The translations under genes were made by a program, and so were the position numbers. Shown one piece after another: positions 18,421 to 26,112 of a stretch of 64,000 bases of DNA (positions are counted from its first letter, which is position 1; the number at the start of each line of letters is the position of its first letter). Below the pieces are notes generated by a model. The model saw nothing but the letters and a program-made list of their open reading frames with translations. It did not search any database and had not been told where the DNA came from. The stretch is from JAFGPS01 sp964628465 (GTDB lineage: Bacteria; Planctomycetota; Phycisphaerae; Sedimentisphaerales; Anaerobacaceae). The DNA is taken from the NCBI GenBank assembly GCA_964628465.1, contig CAZVOA010000008.1:1-64000 (forward strand), given 5' to 3'.

Positions 18421-18678
18421 ATGGCAAAAAAAGATAAAAACTATGTTTCTATTTGGTTTTGGGTGCTTGCATCCTTTGTATTGTTAATCCCTATTGTAAA
18501 TGTTGTTATGATTTGTATCTGGGCATTTACCGGTGACAATGAGTCCAAAAAGAATTATTTCAAAGCTATCATTATTATTTTCTTACTTGGTATTTTAGCA
18601 TCAATCTTATTGCTTATTCTTGGAGCGGTTCCATTTATAATAGAGTATATACACGGTATTTCAGGCGGGGCATCTTGA
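18421..18678 (+). CDS. small two-helix membrane protein
   Basis: Not recognised. 85 residues with a basic N-terminus and two membrane helices (about 12-34 and 46-74) joined by a short charged loop (DNESKK). It starts 25 bases after the fusion enzyme and is probably in the same transcript. Confidence 0.6.
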   Translation: MAKKDKNYVSIWFWVLASFVLLIPIVNVVMICIWAFTGDNESKKNYFKAIIIIFLLGILASILLLILGAVPFIIEYIHGISGGAS

Positions 18679-18693
18679 AACTGATAATATTAT

Positions 18694-18721
18694 TTGCCAA
18701 GACTGTTTGTTTTTATATAAT
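18694..18721 (+). promoter_or_regulatory. candidate promoter upstream of the TPR/transglutaminase-like gene
   Basis: TTGCCA at 18694-18699 and TATAAT at 18716-18721 are spaced by 16 bases, in the gap between two co-directional genes. Confidence 0.4.
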
Positions 18722-18768
18722 ATAATGAGAAGGTGCAAGTAAAAAATATGAAATATCTGAGGAATCGG

Positions 18769-20376
18769 ATGAAAGAAAAAAGACTTCTCATAATTATATT
18801 ACTATTATCTTTTTCTTCGATAGCCGCGGCTAACAGCGAGAAACCTCTCGCCAATGCTGGTAAATCCGGACTTTACTCGAAATCCCTCGACCAGGTTCTC
18901 CGTCTCAATGAAAATGAAGTTGACCTTGGAACCGCCGCTTTAATTGTTTCGGAAAACTGGAGCGATATGGTATATGGCAGGCAATACCTCGCTAAACTTG
19001 ATAGCATGGCAAGGGAAATTCGCGACAGATTAGAAAAAAATAAAATTCCCGCGAATTACAGGGCTATACCTGAAATTAATAAATATCTTTTCGATGAGCT
19101 TAACTTTACCGCCCTTTCCGTCGCGACTGATCCGAACACCTTATTTCTTCATACAGTTTTGGATAAGAAATTAGGATACTGTCTAAGTTTATCAATTTTA
19201 TATTTATCAATCGGTGAACGTCTCGGACTTGATTTGTATGGTGTTGTTGTACCCGGACATTTTTTCGTCAGGTACGATGATGGACAGGTAAAATTCAATA
19301 TAGAAACTACCAGCAATGGCGGCAGCGGAACAGATGAACAATACATTAAAAAGTTCAAGGTCCCTCAGGATAGAAATAATAATATTTATATGAAAAGTCT
19401 GAACAAGATTCAAACTATCGGATGCTTTCTGAATAATCTCGGTAACAGCTATAATGATATTGGAAATACTGAAACCGCTTTGAGTGTACTTAAAAAAGCT
19501 ATAGAAATTAATCCGAGTCTATCTGAAGCTCGTGCGAATCTGGGAAACATCTACCTTAAAAAGGGCCAGATTAATAACGCAATTAACGAATATATGATAG
19601 CATTGAATATAAACAGGAGCGACGCGAAGACACATAATAATCTTGGAAACGCATATTCCGAAAACGGCAGAACGAGCATGGCTATTTCGGAATACATAGA
19701 CGCAATCAGCCTTGACCCGAATTTTGTGGATGCCTACCGAAATCTTGCGATTGCTTATTGCACGCAGGAAAGATACACGCTTGCTTTATCCAAATTAAAT
19801 GACGCTCTTGCCCTCGAACCTGAGAATGCGAATATCTATCTTCAATTGGGTGAAGTATATTTCAAGATGGCCAAATACAGCGAAGCAATATCAAAATACC
19901 AAACGGCATTGAAATTCAAACCGGATATGGCTGAATCTTATTACGGTCTGGCTGTCTGTTATAATAAAATTAGTAAGACAGACGAAGAAGTTGCAGCGTA
20001 CAAAAAAGTTTTAGCTCTTCAGCCGGAGAATTTCGCGGCTATGGTAAATTTAGGAAATGTTTATTTCCAGCAGAATAAATTTACTGATTCAATAGATTTA
20101 TACAAAAAAGCTGTTGAAATACAGGACAATGATTCGACGATTTACTTTAATCTCGGCGCCGCATACTCAAATATCAAGGATTATGAAAAAGCATCTGAAG
20201 CGTATATCAAAACAATAAAAATCGACCCTAAAATGGGAGATGCTCATTTTAGTCTTGCGTTCTGCTACTATTATCTCAAACAATACGAAAAGGCATGGGA
20301 ACATATAAAAATCGCGCAGCAATCGGGTGTGAAAGTGACCGATGAACAAGTGGAAGCTATAAAAAGAAAATTATAG
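18769..20376 (+). CDS. exported TPR protein with transglutaminase-like domain
   Basis: Exported protein in two parts. After a signal peptide (1-21 from this start) comes a SirB1/transglutaminase-like domain (about 60-190). Its LDKKLGYCLSLSILY supplies the candidate Cys and VVPGHFFVRYDD the candidate His, followed by an acidic position in FNIETT. About eight TPR units follow (about 215-535), many with the classic A-N-L-G-N-x-Y pattern. The frame is open from a GTG at 18733. The ATG at 18769 is preferred because TGAGGA lies five bases before it and it puts the signal peptide first. SirB1-TPR proteins are widespread and uncharacterised; protease or peptide-crosslinking activity is possible. Confidence 0.8.
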   Translation: MKEKRLLIIILLLSFSSIAAANSEKPLANAGKSGLYSKSLDQVLRLNENEVDLGTAALIVSENWSDMVYGRQYLAKLDSMAREIRDRLEKNKIPANYRAIPEINKYLFDELNFTALSVATDPNTLFLHTVLDKKLGYCLSLSILYLSIGERLGLDLYGVVVPGHFFVRYDDGQVKFNIETTSNGGSGTDEQYIKKFKVPQDRNNNIYMKSLNKIQTIGCFLNNLGNSYNDIGNTETALSVLKKAIEINPSLSEARANLGNIYLKKGQINNAINEYMIALNINRSDAKTHNNLGNAYSENGRTSMAISEYIDAISLDPNFVDAYRNLAIAYCTQERYTLALSKLNDALALEPENANIYLQLGEVYFKMAKYSEAISKYQTALKFKPDMAESYYGLAVCYNKISKTDEEVAAYKKVLALQPENFAAMVNLGNVYFQQNKFTDSIDLYKKAVEIQDNDSTIYFNLGAAYSNIKDYEKASEAYIKTIKIDPKMGDAHFSLAFCYYYLKQYEKAWEHIKIAQQSGVKVTDEQVEAIKRKL

Positions 20377-20387
20377 ATTATTAGTAA

Positions 20388-21455
20388 ATGCCGAATGAGA
20401 GCGATATTTTGGATTTAGTAATAGCTGAAGATATGAAAGCTCAGCTTAAAACAAAGCGAGCTTTAATAATCCAGCCCGGTGCAATAGGCGATTGCATATT
20501 AACACTTCCTTTGGCTTCTTTTATAAAAAATATTCTCCATTTCGGATATGTGGATGTTCTTGGTCATACTGAGTATATTGGATTTTTCCCCGGCAGAACG
20601 GATGTTGATAAAATAAGTTCTATTGACCTGATGAATATACATCGTTTTTTTGTGGATTCCAGCGAGTTTGCTATTGAAGACAAGGATCCCTTAATAAAGG
20701 CTTTTTCTGAATATCTGTGGGTCATATCATTCATGGGGGAATCTGAAAGTAATTTCGAGAAAAATCTAATCTTTACAATAAATTGCAATCAAACTTCCGA
20801 AGTAATTACATTATCTCCAAAACCCATGCCTGAAACGCCAGAACATATAACGGATTATTTTATACGTCAGTTGGTTGATCAGTGCGGCTTATCATTAAAG
20901 TCGCCGTACCTTTATAACGAGAATTGCCATATTAAAGCGACGAAAGAAGATATTGCCAAAGGTAAAAACCTTTTATGGGAGTACGGACTGGAGCCGCAGA
21001 AAAAACTCGTTGTAATCCAACCCGGCGGCGGTGCGTTAAATAAATGCTGGCACGTCGATAACTACTTGTCTATTGTAAACGAGCTTCGTTTGAAAAATAT
21101 CCAGGTTGTTTTCGTTTTGGGGCCTGCCGAGATTGAAAAATTCAGTAAAGAGGCTCTTCAAAGCCTGACAAAAGCTGCAAAATGTCTTATAGAGTTACCG
21201 CTGGTTGATATTTCACAAATTTTAACCTGCGCTAATGCTTTTGTGGGTAACGATAGCGGCATAACACATTTAGCCGCGTCAATGGGAGTGAATACAATTG
21301 TTGTCTTCGGTCCAACAAATCCGAATATCTACAAACCAAATGGCCCAAACGTAAAAGTATTCATAGATAATAATGAAAATTTCTCCAACAAACCTTCCAT
21401 AGACTTGCGAGACAAAATCACAAAATTCTTATTAACAGATATACTACACACCTAA
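20388..21455 (+). CDS. GT9-family glycosyltransferase (heptosyltransferase-like)
   Basis: GT-B fold glycosyltransferase that adds a heptose or related sugar to lipid A-core on the cytoplasmic face. 355 residues match ADP-heptose:LPS heptosyltransferases. The N-terminal half has LIIQPGAIGDCILTLPL (acceptor side). The C-terminal half has VVIQPGGGALNKCW and FVGNDSGITHLAASMGV, the sugar-nucleotide binding signature of the family, then VVFGPTNP. It begins 11 bases after the TPR gene. It probably uses the NDP-sugar made by the fusion enzyme at 17310, but that pairing is an inference from position. Confidence 0.9.
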   Translation: MPNESDILDLVIAEDMKAQLKTKRALIIQPGAIGDCILTLPLASFIKNILHFGYVDVLGHTEYIGFFPGRTDVDKISSIDLMNIHRFFVDSSEFAIEDKDPLIKAFSEYLWVISFMGESESNFEKNLIFTINCNQTSEVITLSPKPMPETPEHITDYFIRQLVDQCGLSLKSPYLYNENCHIKATKEDIAKGKNLLWEYGLEPQKKLVVIQPGGGALNKCWHVDNYLSIVNELRLKNIQVVFVLGPAEIEKFSKEALQSLTKAAKCLIELPLVDISQILTCANAFVGNDSGITHLAASMGVNTIVVFGPTNPNIYKPNGPNVKVFIDNNENFSNKPSIDLRDKITKFLLTDILHT

Positions 21456-21486
21456 TTAAATCAGTTTCAGTAATTTAATTGAATTG

Positions 21487-21516
21487 TTGACCATTGTAAG
21501 TATTTCCTGATATAAT
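21487..21516 (+). promoter_or_regulatory. sigma-70-type promoter for lpxD
   Basis: TTGACC at 21487-21492, an 18-base spacer, and TATAAT at 21511-21516. The start point would be near 21523, about 40 bases before the ATG at 21566. Confidence 0.65.
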
Positions 21517-21565
21517 GCCGCTTTTATGAGTAATTGCAGTTCATTTATGCTGTTTAATTTGATTT

Positions 21566-22651
21566 ATGACTATTTTAGAAAGTATTTTGATGCAGGAAAA
21601 AACATTAGGAGAATTAGCTGAGTATGTAGGCGGCAGAGTAAACGGCGACCCGAAAGTAATAATCAGGTCCGCTTCAACGCTTGGTCGAGCTGAAACTGGC
21701 GATATAAGTTTTTTGGCCAATCGCAAGTACGAAAAACAGCTTTTGTCAACAAAAGCCAGTGCTGTAATCGTAGGTAAAGACACCCCCGCCGTTTCTGTAT
21801 CGCTCTTAATCGCTGAAGATCCATATTACGCTTTTATGCAAATAATGGTGTTGCTGCATGGTCATAGAGAACATAAAAAAACCGGTATAAGCCCAAAAGC
21901 ATCTATTGCCGACAGTGCAAAAATCGGTTCGGATTGTCAAATTGGTGATTTCGTAACAATATCTGACAGAGCGATAATCAAAGATGGCTGTATAATTTAC
22001 CCTGGTACATTTATAGGACCGGATGTGCAGATTGGTAATGACAGCATTATTTATTCTAATGTAACTATTTACGAAGGCTGCAAAATAGGCAACCGCGTAA
22101 TTATAAATTCAAATACGACAATAGGTGAAGACGGATTCAGCTATGCTACACATAAAGGTGTTCACTATAAAATCCCGCAAAAAGGTATCGTAATTTTAGA
22201 AGATGATGTAGAAATTGGCGTGTGCTGCGGAATCGAACGAGGAACGTTAAGCGATACAGTCATAGGTCAGGGCAGTAAATTAGGGGATTTGGTCGCAATT
22301 GGTCACGGCGTTAAAATCGGTCAACGCTGCCTGCTCGTCGCCCAGGTCGGAGTTGCCGGTTCGACCACTATTGGAAATTATTGCGTTATCGGTGGCCAGG
22401 CTGGTATTGTTGGTCATATTAATATCGGCAATAATGTGACAATTGGTGCTCAGGCTGGTGTTATAAATGATATTCCTGATAATAAAGTAGTGATAGGCGC
22501 CCCTGCTGTTGAAGCTGAAACCGCTCGACGCGCATATAGTATGATTCAATATCTTCCAGATATGCGTCAAAGCATCAGGCAGCTTCAGAAGAAAATCGAA
22601 CGAATTTCCTTATCGCTCGAAACTGATACCAAACAGGATACAGAATCTTAA
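21566..22651 (+). CDS. lpxD: UDP-3-O-acylglucosamine N-acyltransferase LpxD
   Basis: Third step of lipid A synthesis: transfer of a hydroxyacyl chain from acyl carrier protein to the 2-amino group of UDP-3-O-acylglucosamine. An N-terminal LpxD domain (about 1-105, with DISFLANRKYEKQLL) is followed by a left-handed beta-helix of hexapeptide repeats (about 110-325). The catalytic base is His247 in AIGHGVKIG. A C-terminal helix follows. 361 residues is close to the 340-350 norm. A second in-frame ATG at 21590 also fits the family N-terminus and could be the true start. The gene has its own promoter and leads lpxD-lpxI-kinase. Confidence 0.94.
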   Translation: MTILESILMQEKTLGELAEYVGGRVNGDPKVIIRSASTLGRAETGDISFLANRKYEKQLLSTKASAVIVGKDTPAVSVSLLIAEDPYYAFMQIMVLLHGHREHKKTGISPKASIADSAKIGSDCQIGDFVTISDRAIIKDGCIIYPGTFIGPDVQIGNDSIIYSNVTIYEGCKIGNRVIINSNTTIGEDGFSYATHKGVHYKIPQKGIVILEDDVEIGVCCGIERGTLSDTVIGQGSKLGDLVAIGHGVKIGQRCLLVAQVGVAGSTTIGNYCVIGGQAGIVGHINIGNNVTIGAQAGVINDIPDNKVVIGAPAVEAETARRAYSMIQYLPDMRQSIRQLQKKIERISLSLETDTKQDTES

Positions 22652-22677
22652 TTCTGCTTATCGAACGAGGCATTTCC

Positions 22678-23544
22678 TTGAAAAATAAAAAGGACAGCGG
22701 TTTTAAAGAAACGGAGGTTCTGGGCTTGATAGCAGGCTCAGGGAGATTGCCTTTTCTTGTCGCCGAAGGAGCTAAAAAGGCAGGACTTAAAGTTGTATGT
22801 GTCGGCCTGCTCGATTCTGCAGAAAATAACCTTGTCAAAAAAGTAGATACATTCTTCAATGTAGCTATCGCAAGGCCCGGCTCGTGGATAAGAAAACTGA
22901 AACAATACGGCGTTACAAAAACCATCATGGTCGGAAGAGTTCAGAAAGGAAAACTTTTTACACCTTATCGAATTCTACACTATTTACCTGACTGGAGAGC
23001 GTTTAGAATATATTACTGGCGGCTGCGGAACAAAACAAAACTCAACGATTCTCTTTTGTCCGCGTTAGCTGATGAGTTGGAAACAGGAGGAATTATTCTG
23101 GAGGATTCAACTATGTATTGTAAAGAACATTTGGCAAGTTCAGGTGTTATGACAAATATATCTAAAAATCCTATATCACAAAGTGAACTGGAATTCGGCT
23201 GGCAAATGGCGAAAAAACTTGGTGAGTTGGATATTGGGCAGGCTATTGCGGTAAAAGAGAAAGAAATAATCGCTGTTGAAGCAATCGAAGGAACAGCGGC
23301 AATGATTGAACGAGCCGGAACTTATTGCAAATCAGGCGGCTGGACATTGTTTAAGGTTTCAAAACCTCAGCAGGATATGAGATTCGACGTGCCTTGCGTC
23401 GGCCCAGATACAATTAAAAGTCTGGCTGAAAACAAAGCAAAATGTCTCGTTATCGAAGCAGAAAAAACCATCATTATCGACAAGCCGCAAACAATAGAAC
23501 TCGCAAATAAACTTGGTATCTCAATTATAGGGCATCGTTTATAA
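22678..23544 (+). CDS. lpxI: UDP-2,3-diacylglucosamine pyrophosphatase LpxI
   Basis: Hydrolyses UDP-2,3-diacylglucosamine to lipid X and UMP, the fourth lipid A step, replacing LpxH. The 288 residues show the LpxI (former DUF1009) pattern: an N-terminal GLIAGSGRLPFLVAEGAKKAG, a DDSLLSAL-like NDSLLSALADELE segment, and a C-terminal KVSKPQQDMRFDVPCVGPDT with the conserved Asp and Gly. The start is TTG; AACGAGG seven bases upstream makes it convincing and no better ATG exists. It follows lpxD by 26 bases and precedes the kinase gene by one base. Confidence 0.93.
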   Translation: MKNKKDSGFKETEVLGLIAGSGRLPFLVAEGAKKAGLKVVCVGLLDSAENNLVKKVDTFFNVAIARPGSWIRKLKQYGVTKTIMVGRVQKGKLFTPYRILHYLPDWRAFRIYYWRLRNKTKLNDSLLSALADELETGGIILEDSTMYCKEHLASSGVMTNISKNPISQSELEFGWQMAKKLGELDIGQAIAVKEKEIIAVEAIEGTAAMIERAGTYCKSGGWTLFKVSKPQQDMRFDVPCVGPDTIKSLAENKAKCLVIEAEKTIIIDKPQTIELANKLGISIIGHRL

Positions 23545-23545
23545 A

Positions 23546-24940
23546 ATGACTGCCGTAATTCAGAAACAAACAACTGTAAAAATGACTGAGTTTCCTTTTC
23601 AACTCTCGATAAATTGCGTTTTGCCGGAGAAGAAAACCATCTCTTTGAGCTGTACCGCCCTGCTGCGTTCGGTTAAAAACAGACGCTATGTTTACGATGC
23701 TCTCTGGAACGAAAGAAATGTAATCGCAAAGGTTTTCACGCATAAATTCAACGGATGGCGTCACGTTATCAGAGAATGGAAGGGTTTGAATGCCCTTGCA
23801 AACAGGAAAATAAATGTACCTGACCCCTTATTTTTAGGAAAAACAAAAAAAGGCGATTGGGTAGTTGTCATTGAAAAAATAAATGATTCCAATACTGTTC
23901 TGGAAATTTTTAATTATACTCAAAACCAAGAAAAGAAAATCGAACTGCTTCTTTTAATGTGCCGTGAACTGGCAATTCAGCATAAAGCAGGTGTCTTGCA
24001 AAAGGATTTTCATCTGGAAAATTTTATTCAAGCAAATGGAAAAATATACACACTCGATCCCGGCCAAATGAAATTCTTCACTCAGGAAGTACCAAAAGAC
24101 AAAAGTATCTCGAATCTGGCAATGCTCATGCTTTATTTGCAAGATAACAACAAAATATCAAGGGATATTATATGTGGTGAATATTTCAAATTGCGTAACT
24201 GGAAATATACAAATCAGGAAGAATATCCGATACAAAAACAGATAGAATTGCAGAGAAAAAAAGGAATCAAACGAGGACTTAAAAAATGTCTTCGTACGAG
24301 CAAACGTGTTTTTCGCATAAAAAAAGATGGAATAACAGCCGTATTCGATAAAACTTTTTGCGATGAAACAGAAACTCTCGATTTTATAAATCAAATCGAT
24401 AAACTTATGTCTGAAGGCAAAATCCTCAAGGATGGAAATACATGTTACGTTTCTCATTTGATATGGAATAACAAAAATATCGTTATAAAGCGATACAATC
24501 ACAAAAATCTTTTATATTCTCTATGTCATTCTGTTATCACTTCACGAGCACGAAAAGTTTGGTTACTGACTCAAAGACTAGTAATGCTCGGAATACATAC
24601 ACCAAAACCGTTAGCTTATATTGAACGCCGTAAAGGATTCATCTTATGGAATTCTTACATCGTAACTGAATACGTCGATGGGCGAAATCTATACTATGTG
24701 TTTAATGATGAAAGTCTTCCTGATAATGAACGGGCAGTAATTACAAAACAAATCGAGAAATTACTTCAAAAGCTCTGGAGTCACCGTATTACACATGGTG
24801 ACTTGAAACACTCGAACATTATTATTACCCAAAATGGTCCGGCACTAACAGATCTTGATCAGATGAAAGTTCATATATTTAGTTTGTTATTTAAGCGAAG
24901 ACAAGCTAAAGACGCGGAAAGAATTAACAGAAAATACTAA
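23546..24940 (+). CDS. tandem LPS-kinase-like protein (KdkA/WaaP family, two domains)
   Basis: Probable sugar kinase that phosphorylates the inner core of lipopolysaccharide. The 464 residues hold two protein-kinase-like lobes. The first (about 30-230) has a catalytic-loop equivalent QKDFHLENFI and a metal-binding TLDPGQMKF. The second (about 250-464) has HGDLKHSNIII and LTDLDQMKVH, which is the fuller match. Known WaaP and KdkA are single-domain and about 240-270 residues, so this is a duplicated form; the first lobe lacks the usual His before the catalytic Asp. It starts one base after lpxI. Its terminal four bases overlap the convergent phosphatase gene. Confidence 0.8.
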   Translation: MTAVIQKQTTVKMTEFPFQLSINCVLPEKKTISLSCTALLRSVKNRRYVYDALWNERNVIAKVFTHKFNGWRHVIREWKGLNALANRKINVPDPLFLGKTKKGDWVVVIEKINDSNTVLEIFNYTQNQEKKIELLLLMCRELAIQHKAGVLQKDFHLENFIQANGKIYTLDPGQMKFFTQEVPKDKSISNLAMLMLYLQDNNKISRDIICGEYFKLRNWKYTNQEEYPIQKQIELQRKKGIKRGLKKCLRTSKRVFRIKKDGITAVFDKTFCDETETLDFINQIDKLMSEGKILKDGNTCYVSHLIWNNKNIVIKRYNHKNLLYSLCHSVITSRARKVWLLTQRLVMLGIHTPKPLAYIERRKGFILWNSYIVTEYVDGRNLYYVFNDESLPDNERAVITKQIEKLLQKLWSHRITHGDLKHSNIIITQNGPALTDLDQMKVHIFSLLFKRRQAKDAERINRKY

Positions 24941-25785
24941 ATTAGCTTTTTATTATTTTCATGTTTAACCATGCATAAAGTTATAAGTACCACAATCAGA
25001 ATTTGTACTGAAAATTGCAGATAAGCTTCCCTGATAAGTTTCCCAATGGGCATGAATTTTTTATTCTCACTAAAAAATGGAAAATAACTGTAAGCAGGTT
25101 CATAATAGTCAAGATCAAGTTCTTCTGCCGGTGGCAGTTCTCTTGCCCATTTCGCAAATTGCTCCCAGCCGTTAGTGCCAAGATTATTCTGCTCGCAATA
25201 ATCCTCATATAATTTCAATGTGTCACTGATGTGTGCGTAATTATAAACATATCCGCGTCTTTTAGAGAAATCCTTCCTCTTTCGAGGCCCGGGAGGAACA
25301 TACGCCTGCTTTTTAGCATTATCATAATCTTCGCGACCTATAACCATAGCAGCGATAGCACTTACAAAACCTCCCCTGTCAACACCGGATTTGCAATGTA
25401 TAAGCACCGGAGTTTGCGATGTCTCCAACACTTCAATTAATTTTAATAATTCTGATGGAGATATTATCCTGTTCCCGCTCAAATTAAGCCCTATGAATTG
25501 TGCGCCCGATTGTTCTGTTGCAAGTTTTTCTTTTTCAAAATCTTTTATCTTTTTAGCACGCAGGTTTATAACGGTCTTGATTTCATATTTTTTTATAAAT
25601 TTTCTTGTCTGAGTATCAGAGGGTTGAGCAGAACGATACACTTTGCCGGGGATAACATTTTTAAAGTTCGCGTTCGCGATAAAAAAATAATAACAATAAC
25701 CTGTGCCGCCTATTATTAAAAGCGGCAATATTATTTTCCTGAAATATATTGAGAATTTCTGTTTCTTTTTTTCTATCATACTCAA
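24937..25785 (-). CDS. membrane-anchored dual-specificity/tyrosine-type phosphatase
   Basis: Cys-based phosphatase with the active-site loop HCKSGVDRGG (His130, Cys131, Arg137), preceded by the family opener PGKVYRSAQPS at about 46-56. Membrane helices flank the enzyme: one N-terminal (about 16-36) and one near the C-terminus (about 256-274), so the catalytic domain is probably on one face and tethered at both ends. Such DSP-like proteins in polysaccharide loci may act on phosphotyrosine, phospholipids or sugar phosphates; the substrate cannot be told from sequence. Three bases upstream is the end of a small membrane protein gene, suggesting co-translation. Confidence 0.82.
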   Translation of the reverse strand: MSMIEKKKQKFSIYFRKIILPLLIIGGTGYCYYFFIANANFKNVIPGKVYRSAQPSDTQTRKFIKKYEIKTVINLRAKKIKDFEKEKLATEQSGAQFIGLNLSGNRIISPSELLKLIEVLETSQTPVLIHCKSGVDRGGFVSAIAAMVIGREDYDNAKKQAYVPPGPRKRKDFSKRRGYVYNYAHISDTLKLYEDYCEQNNLGTNGWEQFAKWARELPPAEELDLDYYEPAYSYFPFFSENKKFMPIGKLIREAYLQFSVQILIVVLITLCMVKHENNKKLI

Positions 25786-25787
25786 CT

Positions 25788-26102
25788 CTAACTAATAAAG
25801 TTCAATTCAATAATAAAAGGTGTTTTAAAGAAAAACCATAATATTAACAGAATAATATTAAAAATAAACACGGCTAACATATTTTTATTTATACCTGATT
25901 TCTTTATTGAAAGAAAAGAAATAATAACGCCCGAAAAATAAATAAACGGAGAAAGAATAAATGTCAATGGTATTAACCTTTCAGCGGCTATTATTGAACT
26001 AATATTACCGCTCATATATGACATAATAACCAACAATACAAATACGATGGTCCATACATAAGACAGAGTAATTACAAAATTTACAGATTTATTTTTCAGC
26101 AA
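25788..26102 (-). CDS. small three-helix membrane protein
   Basis: Not recognised. 104 residues with three hydrophobic helices (about 8-30, 43-66 and 75-98) and short polar loops. It lies between the glycosyltransferase (10 bases upstream) and the phosphatase (3 bases downstream) and is probably co-expressed with both. Confidence 0.6.
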   Translation of the reverse strand: MLKNKSVNFVITLSYVWTIVFVLLVIMSYMSGNISSIIAAERLIPLTFILSPFIYFSGVIISFLSIKKSGINKNMLAVFIFNIILLILWFFFKTPFIIELNFIS

Positions 26103-26112
26103 TTTATTCCCC

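Noticed and set aside
24937..24940. Possible frameshift at the junction of the kinase and the phosphatase
   Set aside because: It is an ordinary four-base tail-to-tail overlap of convergent genes; both products are complete.
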